A stretch of DNA of 64,000 bases from an uncultured Cohaesibacter sp. (GCF_963667045.1 NZ_OY762934.1:2806501-2870500), one strand, 5' to 3'; shown: positions 38,145 to 47,016, numbered from the stretch's first letter. A program made the numbers and translations. Notes: generated from the letters alone by a model not told the origin.

Positions 38145-38165
38145 AAATGTTATGTTATAACGTTA
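38145..38165 (+). promoter_or_regulatory. Zur box upstream of COG0523-DUF1826 operon
   Basis: A 9-3-9 dyad with arms AAATGTTAT and ATAACGTTA around GTT. A further GTTATGTT immediately right may give an overlapping second site. It lies 26 bp before the GTG start of the GTPase gene. Zur control is inferred from close similarity to the perfect site at 541-561. Confidence 0.88.
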
Positions 38166-38190
38166 TGTTTCGTACCTAAGGAGTTACCCT

Positions 38191-39405
38191 GTGTCAGGCA
38201 CGCGTCTACCTGTCACTGTCCTTTCTGGCTTTCTGGGGGCCGGAAAGACGACTTTGCTCAACACCATCCTGAACAATCGCGAAGGTCTCCGTGTCGCGGT
38301 CATCGTCAATGACATGTCCGAAGTCAATATTGATGCCGATCTTGTTCGTGCCGGTGGCGCAGAGTTGAGCCAGACGGATGAAACGCTCGTTGAAATGTCC
38401 AATGGCTGCATTTGCTGCACCTTGCGTGATGACCTGTTGATTGAAGTCCGCAAGCTCGCCAGTGAAAGCAGGTTTGATTATCTATTGATTGAATCAACCG
38501 GGATTGCCGAGCCTTTGCCCGTAGCGGCAACATTCGAATTTCGCGATGAGATGGGTGTCAGCCTATCTGATGTGGCACGCCTCGATACCATGGTGACAGT
38601 GGTGGATGCTGCCAATCTTCTCAACGACTATTCAAGTCACGACTTCCTGGAAGATCGCGGCGAAACGTTGGGTGAGGACGATGACCGTACTCTTGTTCAC
38701 CTTCTGACCGACCAGATCGAATTTGCCGATGTTGTCGTGCTCAACAAGGTGAGCGCCGCGACGCCAGACCAGGTGGACGCGGCGCAAAAGATTATCCGCA
38801 GCCTGAATGCCGATGCCAAGATCATCGAAACAGACTTCAGCAAAGTTGCCAGCAAGGATATTCTGAACACCGGCCTGTTTGACTTTGAAAAGGCGCACGA
38901 GCATCCATTATGGGCCAAGGAGCTCTATGGCTTCGCAGATCACGTGCCTGAAACAGAGGAATATGGCGTCCAATCCTTCGTTTATCGCGCAAGGCAGCCG
39001 TTTGATCCCAAGAAAATTCACGACCTTCTGAATGGTCCGCTTCCCGGTGTCATCCGTGCGAAAGGCCATTTCTGGATGGCAACGCGCCCTGACTGGGTTG
39101 CAGAATTTTCCCTCGCGGGTGCTCTGTCGAGCATTTCCCCCATTGGCACCTGGTGGGCATCGGTGCCGCAAAGCCGTTGGCCAAACAATCCTCAAGCGAT
39201 CAAATATCTCAAGGAAACCTGGGCCGAACCATTTGGTGACCGCCGGCAGGAAATCGTGTTTATCGGAACCGGCATTGATTGGGAGCGCCTGAAGTCCCGA
39301 TTGGATAGTGCGCTGCTTGAGGTTGCCGATGCAGAAGAGCTGAAACAGCTTGCAAAACTCCCTGATCCTTTTCCAACATGGATGAGACGGGAACAGGTCG
39401 CGTGA
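38191..39405 (+). CDS. COG0523 GTPase (YciC/ZigA/ZagA-type), second copy
   Basis: 404 aa from a GTG start with AAGGAG 7 bp upstream. Walker [10 protein letters not shown], metal motif GCICC, and NKV near 185, with the CobW C-terminal domain ending LPDPFPTW. It is a close paralogue of the first protein at 578-1801, and both carry the family-typical WATRP/R-type C-terminal region. It heads an operon with DUF1826 and a 77-aa protein. Predicted to supply zinc to proteins under zinc starvation; the client protein is unknown. Confidence 0.9.
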   Translation: MSGTRLPVTVLSGFLGAGKTTLLNTILNNREGLRVAVIVNDMSEVNIDADLVRAGGAELSQTDETLVEMSNGCICCTLRDDLLIEVRKLASESRFDYLLIESTGIAEPLPVAATFEFRDEMGVSLSDVARLDTMVTVVDAANLLNDYSSHDFLEDRGETLGEDDDRTLVHLLTDQIEFADVVVLNKVSAATPDQVDAAQKIIRSLNADAKIIETDFSKVASKDILNTGLFDFEKAHEHPLWAKELYGFADHVPETEEYGVQSFVYRARQPFDPKKIHDLLNGPLPGVIRAKGHFWMATRPDWVAEFSLAGALSSISPIGTWWASVPQSRWPNNPQAIKYLKETWAEPFGDRRQEIVFIGTGIDWERLKSRLDSALLEVADAEELKQLAKLPDPFPTWMRREQVA

Positions 39406-40058
39406 GCAAGCTTCTTTTGAAAAAGGCTCCGGCAGCTGCAAGCCAGATGCAGCCGTCTCGCAACAACCATTCGGCAGAAGCGGTTCTCATCGGCCGTGAG
39501 GCTGAAGCCTTGCAACAAATCACCAATCCCGGGGTTGCTGCTACGATTTGGCACCGCAATCCCATCGCCTCCTTTCAGGATTGGGTTGACGGGTTACCAC
39601 CTGAACAACTGCCCGAATTGCGCACGATCGCACCGCTCGACAGGGTGGAGAGCGTGGTCCAAGCTGCGTGCGATGCGAAGGACCTGCCAGCAGGGCCGGA
39701 GCGAAATAGACTGGCAAGCGACGTGGCCGCTCTGGCCTTCATTTTTGGGCAGATCATGGACGTTCCCAACGTGCAGCTGCGTTTCGATGTCGATGATGGC
39801 GTGATGTGTCCGAAATTCCATATCGACAATGTCGCTGCCCGTCTCTTGTGCACCTATCGCGGACCGGGGACGGAGTATGTCACAACAGCGGACCTCGATG
39901 GCCCCAAACAGATTGGCCAGATCGCCACCGGTTCGGTCGGGTTGTTTCGCGGCAAAAAATGGCCATCGCTTGAGGGCTGTACCCTCCTGCATCGTTCACC
40001 ACAACTTGCACCGGGATCATTGACGCGGTTGCTGCTTGTTATTGATACGGCTGGCTAG
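39402..40058 (+). CDS. DUF1826 protein
   Basis: 218 aa from a GTG that overlaps the GTPase stop as GTGA (an ATG 8 codons upstream is possible). The conserved core [21 protein letters not shown] (about 138-158) and the ending [20 protein letters not shown] are typical of DUF1826. This family is known to sit beside COG0523 genes in zinc-responsive loci, but its biochemistry is unknown. The His/Asp/Cys content of the core would allow metal binding; that is inference. Confidence 0.82.
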   Translation: MSKLLLKKAPAAASQMQPSRNNHSAEAVLIGREAEALQQITNPGVAATIWHRNPIASFQDWVDGLPPEQLPELRTIAPLDRVESVVQAACDAKDLPAGPERNRLASDVAALAFIFGQIMDVPNVQLRFDVDDGVMCPKFHIDNVAARLLCTYRGPGTEYVTTADLDGPKQIGQIATGSVGLFRGKKWPSLEGCTLLHRSPQLAPGSLTRLLLVIDTAG

Positions 40059-40146
40059 CTGCCATCAGCAGGCAAGCTGTGCGACCAATGACAACAGCAA
40101 AAGCTTTTCCCTTCAAACCCATGCACAAATTACAGAGTAGAGACAA

Positions 40147-40380
40147 ATGATTGTTCCCAGAACGTATGAAGAGTGGCAACACTGCATCATTGTGAAGTGC
40201 GGCATTCCCCTGACGATGGACTATGTGCAGGCAAGACTTCAGGCATTGCAAAATCCATCGGACTATCACACACAACGTTTCGTTGAGCAGTGGGGCCCTG
40301 ATCATTTGAGTAGAACCATTGACTGGTTTTCTCAAGCTGAGAAAAAACTCGCGTCACAGTCAGCCAACGCCGCACATTGA
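40147..40380 (+). CDS. 77-aa uncharacterised protein in Zur-controlled operon
   Basis: Begins MIVPRTYEEWQHCIIVKCGIPLT and ends SANAAH. Soluble, no signal peptide. The features are Trp-His-Cys and Cys pairs near residues 10-18, a basic/Gln-rich middle, and FVEQWGPDHLSRTIDWFSQAE near the C terminus. It follows the DUF1826 gene by 88 bp on the same strand, preceded by an AGAGACAA stretch. I do not recognise a family, but the context suggests it belongs to the zinc-starvation operon. Confidence 0.6.
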   Translation: MIVPRTYEEWQHCIIVKCGIPLTMDYVQARLQALQNPSDYHTQRFVEQWGPDHLSRTIDWFSQAEKKLASQSANAAH

Positions 40381-40424
40381 AGTTGGGGTCAAGTCACGGG
40401 GAAGTTGGGGTCAAGTCACGGGCA
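40381..40424 (+). repeat. Tandem 22-bp direct repeat
   Basis: Two copies of a 22-bp unit starting AGTTGGGGTCAAGTCACGGG, differing at one position, lie directly after the 77-aa gene's stop. Function is unknown. With only two copies and no spacer, it is not a CRISPR array. Confidence 0.85.
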
Positions 40425-40479
40425 AGAGCTTATGGTCATACTTGACCAATTGACTATTGAAAGGGGCAGTGCGACAAAC

Positions 40480-40675
40480 CGTTTTGAAGGTTCTCCTGAG
40501 ACCAAACGTCTAAGGAGATGAAAAGGGAATATGGTGAAGGTGACCCAATCAGGGGCCGAATCCATAGCTGCCCCCGCAACTGTGAGCGGATAGGATTGAG
40601 CACAATGCCACTGGGGAACACCCCGGGAAGGCGCTCTAATCTGCAAAGCCGCAAGCCAGGAGACCTGCCTTCAAA
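40480..40675 (+). ncRNA. Cobalamin riboswitch upstream of Nik/Opp-type importer
   Basis: All landmarks of the class I cobalamin riboswitch are in order: AAAAGGGAA with GGTGAAGG (40520-40542), GCTGCCCCCGCAACTGTGAGCGG (about 40567-40590), CCACTGGG, CCGGGAAGG, and the B12 box GCCAGGAGACCTGCC (40654-40669). It lies about 240 bp before the substrate-binding-protein gene. Such riboswitches switch off downstream genes when adenosylcobalamin is plentiful, and their targets are mainly B12 and cobalt transport or B12 synthesis. Confidence 0.93.
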
Positions 40676-40912
40676 GATGCCTGATACGGGCATCAATCAA
40701 CCGAACGGGGTGTTCGGGCGATTGTGAAGGGTCCTGTTCTCATCCTCGCTATCTGCCCCGCCGACGTTCATTGCCAAATATGCTTCGGGGTGAAGTGGTA
40801 TCGGTCAAGTGCAGTCTCTTCTCTTCAGGCTGCCCGCCTTTTCCCGATCATTTGTTCTCCCATTCCCTCGCCCTTTGGCGGGAGAGATGGTCACAATATT
40901 GAGGAATGAAGA

Positions 40913-42397
40913 ATGTCATTCAAACTGAAAGTGATTTCCCGGATAGCCATGACGGCTATCGGTGTTGTTGTGGCGGCGACAGCTTGGGCTGCTGAACCGA
41001 TCGAAGTGGGCGCGACCTTTATCACACGCGGTGTCGAACCAACAAAGGGGTCCAACGGCTGGGCGCTGGTCAGCCACGGCATTGGTGAAAACCTGTTCAC
41101 CGTTGATGAAGCCGGTGCACTGGTGCCTCAGCTTGCGAGCAAAGCCGAGCGTGTTGATGATCTGACCTGGATGGTCACCCTGGCCAAAGACAGGTTTTTC
41201 TCCGATGGCTCGCCTGTGACGGCCGAGGCATTGGCCGCTGGTTTTACGAAAGTCTTCGCCGACAACAAGGGCGCTCTGGCAACCGGTGGCAAACTGTCTT
41301 TCGAGGCAACATCCGATCTGGAAATGAAGGTCATCACGGAAAAACCGGTTCCCCGCATTCAGGCCCTGTTCGCCGAATGGCCGCTGATTGCATTCAAGCC
41401 TACTGCGGATGGCGCCGTTTTCTCCGGCCCCTATGCGGTGAAAGGCTTCAAGGCCGACACTGTGGTCGAGCTGGTGCCAAATGCCTATTATGCCGGTGCA
41501 GAGAAGCGCGCCCCTGTCAATATCCGCAAGTTCGGAGATGCACAGGCAATGACGTTGGCGCTTGAATCCGGGGATCTTGACCTTGCCTTCGGTCTGCCTT
41601 CAGAGGCCGTTGCTCGTCTGAAAGCCAATCCGGATGTGACCGTCAAATCTTTCCCCGTTGGGTATCAATATTTCGCGTGGCTCAACACAGGCCGCCCAGC
41701 ACTTGCTGACAAGAAAGTGCGTCAGGCTCTTGATCTGGCCTTTGACCGCAAGGAACTCGTTGCCGCGATCAATGGTGGCTTGCCGGCTACCGGTGCCTAC
41801 GCACCTTACTTCCCATTCGCTGGCAAAGACGCCCGTCCAACCGATGTGGAAAAGGCGGCCGCTTTGCTGGATGAAGCCGGTTGGGTCAAAGGCGACGATG
41901 GTATGCGCACCAAAGACGGCAAACCGCTCAGCCTGTTGGCCCTGACCTACCCACAGCGCCCGGACCTTGTCACCATGCTGCCCGTGATCAAGGCGGAGCT
42001 GGCGCGGGTTGGCGTTGCTGTTGAGACCAAAATCGTCGACAACATCACGCAGGCTCTGGCCGGTGGGGACTATGACATCGCGCTTTGGGCACAGCATACC
42101 GCTCCAAGTGGCGACCCAGCCTTCTTTCTCAATTCGATGCTCACAACCGGCGCATCCATGAATCAGGCCGATTATGCGTCTCAGGATTTCGACGCAATCG
42201 TTGCCAAGTTCGCGAGTGTGAGCGACGCCGAAAAGCGCAATGCATTGGCGCTTAAGGCACAGGCAAAGCTCTTTGACGATGTGCCAATCAGCTTCCTGGT
42301 CTCCCCTGTCTGGTATGTTGGCATGTCCAAACGCCTAGAAAACTACCAGCCTTGGGGCTCCGACTATCACGTGCTGCGTGCCAATATCGGAGAATAG
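40913..42397 (+). CDS. Nik/Dpp-type substrate-binding protein under B12 riboswitch
   Basis: 494-aa family 5 solute-binding protein with a signal peptide to about TAWAAEP. Sequence resembles NikA-like proteins: ENLFTVDEAGALVPQLASKAERV, FSGPYAVKGF, DKKVRQALDLAFDRKEL. The cobalamin riboswitch upstream makes a cobalt-related ligand (free Co2+, cobalt chelate or corrinoid precursor) the most likely. It is the first gene of binding protein-permease-permease. No ATPase gene follows. Confidence 0.85.
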   Translation: MSFKLKVISRIAMTAIGVVVAATAWAAEPIEVGATFITRGVEPTKGSNGWALVSHGIGENLFTVDEAGALVPQLASKAERVDDLTWMVTLAKDRFFSDGSPVTAEALAAGFTKVFADNKGALATGGKLSFEATSDLEMKVITEKPVPRIQALFAEWPLIAFKPTADGAVFSGPYAVKGFKADTVVELVPNAYYAGAEKRAPVNIRKFGDAQAMTLALESGDLDLAFGLPSEAVARLKANPDVTVKSFPVGYQYFAWLNTGRPALADKKVRQALDLAFDRKELVAAINGGLPATGAYAPYFPFAGKDARPTDVEKAAALLDEAGWVKGDDGMRTKDGKPLSLLALTYPQRPDLVTMLPVIKAELARVGVAVETKIVDNITQALAGGDYDIALWAQHTAPSGDPAFFLNSMLTTGASMNQADYASQDFDAIVAKFASVSDAEKRNALALKAQAKLFDDVPISFLVSPVWYVGMSKRLENYQPWGSDYHVLRANIGE

Positions 42398-42405
42398 GTG
42401 CGCCG

Positions 42406-43326
42406 ATGAAAGCTCTGTTGCGGCAATCGGTCGGGATCGTATCAAGCTTGCTTGTGATTTCCTTCATTACCTTTGCGGTGATCACCAACATGCCATCGGA
42501 TCCGGTCGAAATTGCCGTCAGAGCCTGGAATCTTGCTGCGACGGATGAAACCGTCGCAGCTCTTCGACAAGAATGGGGGTTGGATCAGCCCTTTTTTCAA
42601 CGCTACGGCAATTGGCTCCTGGGGTTTGTTGAGGGCGACTGGGGCAACTCCTTTCGATCCGGCCTTCCCGTATTCAATGAGTTTTTTGAACGGTTTCCCG
42701 TATCATTTGCACTTGGCTTTGGGGGACTTGGGTCTGCGGTTCTCGTTGCCATTCCGCTGGGCTTTTTTGCGGCATTGACGCCCGGTGGCGCCATTGATCG
42801 CTTGAGCCGATCCCTTTCCGTTTTCGTTCAAACGGTGCCTGCTTTTTGGAGCGGCTTGCTCCTGCTCTGGATCCTTGGTGCCAAACTGCACTGGATCCGT
42901 CCCTTCGCGCAGGACATCAATGCCTATGCGCTCGCGATCTTTTTGATCGCACTTCATTCCACGGCGGTCTTTGCCAGGGTTTATCGCAAAGCACTGCGTG
43001 ACTTTTCAACCGAGCCATACTTTGCAACGGCTCTGTCGAAGGGACTGTCTCGCAGGCAGGCTTTTTGGCGACATGGAAACAAAGCTGCGCTCTTCTCTCT
43101 GCTCGCCGCAGTGCATTCAGAAGCTGGATGGGTGATTGGCGGTACCGCTACCATGGAAATCCTCTTCAACTTCCCCGGCATCAGTCAGTTTCTGGTTCAG
43201 AGCATCGAGGCGCGTGACCAGATGATCCTGCAAGCCTATGTGATGGTTGTCTCTCTCTGGATGGTGGCGATCTCTATCCTCGTCAAGATCATCCAACAGG
43301 TGCTCGATCCGAGGATCTCATCATGA
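42406..43326 (+). CDS. Nik/Dpp-type permease B (B12-riboswitch operon)
   Basis: 306 aa from MKALLRQSVG, 8 bp after the binding-protein stop. Membrane protein with EAA loop ATALSKGLSRRQAFWRHGNKAAL and the C-terminal FNFPGISQFLVQSIEARDQM signature of DppB/NikB. Overlaps the next gene by ATGA. Part of the putative cobalt importer. Confidence 0.87.
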   Translation: MKALLRQSVGIVSSLLVISFITFAVITNMPSDPVEIAVRAWNLAATDETVAALRQEWGLDQPFFQRYGNWLLGFVEGDWGNSFRSGLPVFNEFFERFPVSFALGFGGLGSAVLVAIPLGFFAALTPGGAIDRLSRSLSVFVQTVPAFWSGLLLLWILGAKLHWIRPFAQDINAYALAIFLIALHSTAVFARVYRKALRDFSTEPYFATALSKGLSRRQAFWRHGNKAALFSLLAAVHSEAGWVIGGTATMEILFNFPGISQFLVQSIEARDQMILQAYVMVVSLWMVAISILVKIIQQVLDPRISS

Positions 43327-44078
43327 GGCTGCTCGGTATCCTGTTGTTGCTGCTCGTCATCAGCCTCAGCGGTTTTTGGCAACCAGTGGACCCAGATGAG
43401 GTTGATGTGCTCAACAAGTTCGCCCCCATCGGCTCGGAGCATTGGCTTGGCACCGATCATCTGGGAAGAGATTTGCTTTCCCGCATCATGGTGGGCGGTT
43501 GGCGAACCGGCATTGTGCTTTTGTTTGTGGCTCTTGTGGGCTTTGTCAACGGTACTCTGCTTGGCAGTGCTGCAGCCATTTTGGGAGGATGGGCCGAAGA
43601 AGCAATCTTGCGCTCAACACAAATCTTCATCACTGTGCCAACCCTGATCATTGCCCTGTCTGCCGGGGCGATCTTTGGCCTGTCTCCCGTATCCGGTGGC
43701 TTAGCGCTTGGTTTGGCGAGCGTTGGACAGCAGACACTTATGGCTCACGGTTTGACCAAGCGCATTCTGGGCAAACCCTTCATTACAGCGGCTTATGCAA
43801 TGGGCGTGTCTCGCAGGTCAATTCTAGCCCACCATGTCTTGCCCAACACATTGCCGACCCTGTTCACTTATCTGGGCAATCAAATGGGGTCTGCCGCCGT
43901 CGCCTACGCGTCCCTTGCCTTTATCGGGCTGGGAGCCGACCCTTCCAAACCGGACTGGGGCGGCATGCTGTTTGAATATCGCATGTTCATCTTCGACCAT
44001 CCCATGTTGATGATCTGGCCGGGTATCGCGCTATCTATTGTTGTATTGACCCTCCATCACACCTTTGATCCAGAATGA
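43323..44078 (+). CDS. Nik/Dpp-type permease C (B12-riboswitch operon)
   Basis: 251 aa; starts in an ATGA overlap with the previous stop. Has the WLGTDHLGRDLLSRIMVGG motif and EAA loop AYAMGVSRRSILAHHVLPNTLPT. It is shorter than usual at the N terminus, though the helix LGILLLLLVISLSGFW serves as the first. In related operons an ATPase gene normally follows, but here only broken genes follow, so the ATPase was probably deleted or is supplied in trans. Confidence 0.86.
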   Translation: MRLLGILLLLLVISLSGFWQPVDPDEVDVLNKFAPIGSEHWLGTDHLGRDLLSRIMVGGWRTGIVLLFVALVGFVNGTLLGSAAAILGGWAEEAILRSTQIFITVPTLIIALSAGAIFGLSPVSGGLALGLASVGQQTLMAHGLTKRILGKPFITAAYAMGVSRRSILAHHVLPNTLPTLFTYLGNQMGSAAVAYASLAFIGLGADPSKPDWGGMLFEYRMFIFDHPMLMIWPGIALSIVVLTLHHTFDPE

Positions 44079-44240
44079 ATGACGCAGGGCTCAAAAAACG
44101 TTTGCCCGGGCTTTCAGACTGGAAGGCCCAAGCGAACCTCAGTCCTGGTTCTTTGGGACCTCGCGCGAGCCTGCATTTGCAGCAAGCATTCTAGCCCGTT
44201 ACTGCCGTTTGAACGAAGTGAGGCACTGGCGCGAGGGTCT

Positions 44241-44525
44241 CTATCCGGACGGTGCGATATCAGTCGAGATCTCCTCACCATCCTGTTTGCGCACCTTCAC
44301 GCGTGTGGATGAGAATCGGTCGCGATATTCTCTGGGTGACAGGGAGAAACGGCGTCGAAACGCCTTGCGCATTTGCTCGTCCGAATTGAAGCCTGCACGA
44401 AAAGCGGCATTCTTCATCGGTTGCTCCGAATCCAGACGGAGTGTTTTGGCACGGTCTCACCCATGGCAGTTCCTTCAGAAATGCCATGGGTGAGACGCCG
44501 AATTCGGCCGAGAAAACCCGTGCCG
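44241..44525 (-). pseudogene. AraC/GlxA-family regulator, C-terminal remnant
   Basis: On the minus strand the sequence encodes the end of an AraC DNA-binding domain: [16 protein letters not shown], then [45 protein letters not shown], and stops at 44241. The two blocks are in different frames and the sensor domain is absent. It abuts the alcohol-dehydrogenase remnant at about 44520, which marks a deletion junction. Confidence 0.7.
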
Positions 44526-45574
44526 CCATTGCCTGGGAGCCAAACCGTCCGCTGGAAATCGAAGAGATTGATCTGGAAGGCCCCAAGGAAGGCGAAGTGC
44601 TTGTTCGGATCGTGACGACGAGCCTGTGCCACACTGATATGTTCACTCTCTCGGGGGCGGACCCCGAAGGCCTCTTCCCTGCAGTTCTTGGCCATGAAGC
44701 GGTGGCAATCGTCGAGGAAATCGGCAAAGGCGTCACCTCGGTTGCGCCAGGGAATCATATTATTCCTCTCTACACCCCCGAGGATCCGAACTACCCATAC
44801 ATCAAGTCGAGCAAGACAAATCTTTGCCAGACGATCCGCAAGACGCAAGGACAGGGTGTGATGCCCGATGGTACGTCGCGCTTTTCCTATAAAGGCATGA
44901 TGATCCATCACTATATGGGCACATCAACCTTCAGCGAATACACTGTGTTGCCAGAAATCGCGGTTGCGAAGATCGCCAAAGACGCCCCGCTAGCCAAGGC
45001 CAGTGTCATGGGGTGCGCCGTGCCAACCGGCATGGGCGCAGTGCGCAACACTGCTAAGGTCGAGATCGGTTCGACGGTTGCCGTCTTTGGCCTTGGTGCA
45101 GTCGGCATGACCGTCATTCAAGGCGCCAAGATGGTTGGTGCAAAACGGATCATCGGCATCGATACCAACGACTTTGACGAGCCAATCCACCAGGTCATCA
45201 TCGATATGACCGATGGTGGCGTAGACTACAGTTTTGAATGCATCGGCAATGTCAACGTCATGCGTTCTGCATTGGAGTGCTGCCACAAGGGATGGGGCGA
45301 ATGCACAGTGATTGGCGTTGCTGGTGCCGGTGAAGAAATCTCCACCCGTCCATTCCAGTTGGTCACCGGACGGGTTTGGCGAGGCTCGGCCTTTGGTAGC
45401 GTTTTGGGGCGCAGCCAGCTGCCGGGTATGGTCGATGAATGGCTGCGTGGCGACTTCGACGTGGGTTCATACATCACCCATAACATGACCCACGATCAGA
45501 TCAACACGGCCTTCGGCTTGCTGCATGCGGGAAATCCATTCGATCAGTGATCCATTTCCAACCGCAGGACGCCA
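44516..45574 (+). pseudogene. Class III alcohol / S-(hydroxymethyl)glutathione dehydrogenase, damaged
   Basis: The frame from [23 protein letters not shown] onward matches the class III ADH family. Catalytic-zinc ligands are kept (Cys in TSLCHTD, His in GHE, Cys in MGCAVPTG). Three lesions are visible. The normal start is replaced by antisense AraC sequence. About 20 residues are missing inside the NAD domain between IIGIDTN and [10 protein letters not shown] 1-nt loss near 45537 replaces the expected [10 protein letters not shown] ending. The structural-zinc lobe, normally with four Cys, reads [16 protein letters not shown], so three of the four Cys are gone. Confidence 0.8.
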
Positions 45575-45622
45575 TGCTCGAGAGCCAGGTCCCTTGCAGA
45601 ATTCTGCCATCCTGATCACGAT

Positions 45623-45654
45623 AGGTCCCGCCGTCTTGCGGCGGGGCCTTTTTT
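45623..45654 (+). terminator. Rho-independent terminator
   Basis: An 11-bp GC-rich stem (45623-45633 with 45639-45649, one G-T pair) and a run of six T (45649-45654). It follows the dehydrogenase remnant on the plus strand and lies between it and znuA. Confidence 0.9.
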
Positions 45655-45688
45655 GTTGCAGCATCCCATCTGAAGGGGTTTTCTTGGC

Positions 45689-46684
45689 CTAGAAGCAGCT
45701 TTTGAGGTTCTTCGCCAGATTGCGGATCAGCTCGGGATAGAGACCCTCCCCGAGAGTGAGATCGCTGCCGAGTGGATCAAGAACACCGACTTTGGCGTCC
45801 GTGCCCTCAAATACGGTGTCGATCAGCCCGCGATTGAACTGCGGCTCAGCGAAAACACAAGTAACGTTCAGCTTGGCCACTTTATCGTGGATCTCCTCGA
45901 TCCGCGCAGGACTCGGATCGGACGCATCGCCCAAACGGATCGACCCCGTTGCGGACAGTCCGAAGCGGTGTTCGAAATACTGGTAGGCATCATGGAAGAC
46001 AACAAAATGCTTATCCTTCACGTCAGCCAGTTCAGCCTCAACATCGCTCATCAGCCCGTCGAGTTCTTTCTTCCCTTCTTCCGCATTCTTGGAGTAGGTG
46101 GCTGCATTTTCAGGATCAAGAGCGGACAGATCGGCGGCAATTACGTCCAGCCATACGCGCGCATTCTGCGGATCAAGCCAGGCGTGCGGGTCGTGACCGT
46201 GGTGGTCATGGTCGTCATGGTCATGTTCATGGGCCTCTTGCTCATGGGCCTCTTGCTCATGGGCCTCGTGCTCATGGGCCTCGTGATCGTGGTCCTCATC
46301 TCCGTGACTATGGCTGTGCTTTTCAAAGGTGGCGCCTTCACGGAACGCGAGCTCGGTCGTGCCTTCCGTTTCCATGAGTTCAACGGACTTCGCGTTGGCA
46401 GCAAGAGAGTCAATCGAACGTTCCAGCCAAGGCTCCAAGGCTTCTCCAACCCAGAAGACAGCATCGGCATTCTGAAGAGCCTCAGCCTCGGCGGGGCGAA
46501 GCGAATAACCATGCGGTGACGCACCTTGCTGAACGATCAGATCCGGGGTACCAACGCCCTTCATGACCTGGGCAACCAGTGAATGAACAGGGGGAATATC
46601 AACCGCAACGGAAGGCACTTCGGCGTAGGCGGCCGTAGAGAAAAGGAACACTGAAAAGGCAGAGCTCAGCAATGTTTTACGCAT
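45689..46684 (-). CDS. znuA: ZnuA zinc-binding protein with His-rich loop
   Basis: 331 aa with signal peptide to AYAEV. Typical ZnuA fold: ASPHGYSLRP with the first His ligand, then a His/Asp/Glu-rich loop (about residues 121-165: HSHSHGDEDHDHEAHE ... HHGHDPHAW), HDAYQYFEHRFG and the C-terminal CVFAEPQFNRGL. It has its own promoter, divergent from znuCB, with a Zur box between them. Part of the loop is encoded by a 15-bp tandem repeat. Captures zinc in the periplasm for ZnuB. Confidence 0.94.
   Translation of the reverse strand: MRKTLLSSAFSVFLFSTAAYAEVPSVAVDIPPVHSLVAQVMKGVGTPDLIVQQGASPHGYSLRPAEAEALQNADAVFWVGEALEPWLERSIDSLAANAKSVELMETEGTTELAFREGATFEKHSHSHGDEDHDHEAHEHEAHEQEAHEQEAHEHDHDDHDHHGHDPHAWLDPQNARVWLDVIAADLSALDPENAATYSKNAEEGKKELDGLMSDVEAELADVKDKHFVVFHDAYQYFEHRFGLSATGSIRLGDASDPSPARIEEIHDKVAKLNVTCVFAEPQFNRGLIDTVFEGTDAKVGVLDPLGSDLTLGEGLYPELIRNLAKNLKSCF
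46227..46286 (-). repeat. Four 15-bp tandem repeats in znuA His-rich loop
   Basis: Four near-identical 15-bp units (plus-strand TCATGGGCCTCTTGC and its G variant) encode HEAHE/QEAHE-type pentapeptides on the minus strand. Being a multiple of three, copy-number slippage would change loop length without a frameshift. Confidence 0.9.
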
Positions 46685-46725
46685 AAGGTTTCTCCATCAT
46701 ATTGTGAATTACGGCCATTAGATGT

Positions 46726-46746
46726 ATATGTAATGTTATAACATTG
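46726..46746. promoter_or_regulatory. Zur box between znuA and znuCB
   Basis: Contains the 14-bp perfect palindrome AATGTTATAACATT (46732-46745). In the 9-3-9 register it reads ATATGTAAT, GTT, ATAACATTG. Located 42 bp before the znuA start (minus) and about 35 bp before the zur remnant that leads znuCB (plus), so it can control both operons. Confidence 0.9.
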
Positions 46747-46782
46747 CAATATGGAAGCGGGAAAGAAGTCACATAGACATGG

Positions 46783-47016
46783 TTGGATCTGGTTCGCACG
46801 ATCATGATGCGTGCAAAGCCTCACTGCTCGCGGCGGCGGAGGCGGTTTGCGATATTCATGATTTACAAAAGCTGCGGGTCAATCGTCGAGATCCAGCTCG
46901 CATTCCCTCAGACTGTTCTGGGCAAAGCAAACCGGTCTACAGGCTTCAAAATAGAGAACACCATCGTGGAAGCAGAGGGCATCTGCCCCAACTGCGTCGA
47001 TACGGGAGCTGCATGA
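46783..47016 (+). pseudogene. zur/fur-family remnant at the head of znuCB
   Basis: The second half (frame of 46783) reads IFMIYKSCGSIVEIQ ... GFKIENTIVEAEGICPNCVDTG, the C-terminal dimerisation domain of a Fur/Zur protein. It keeps the second CxxC pair (CPNC); the first has become YKSC. The preceding frame contains a SHDHDAC metal-site stretch, so a frameshift lies near 46845. The DNA-binding half is missing. An arrangement zur-znuC-znuB is common in alphaproteobacteria, so this is the fossil of the original regulator. It ends within the znuC start. Confidence 0.78.

Noticed and set aside
40381-40424. Possible CRISPR repeat
   Set aside because: Only two units, directly adjacent, without spacers and without cas genes.
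46779-47012. N-terminal extension of ZnuC
   Set aside because: The open frame upstream of the chosen start encodes scrambled zur-remnant sequence; the ATG at 47013 gives the normal ZnuC N terminus.
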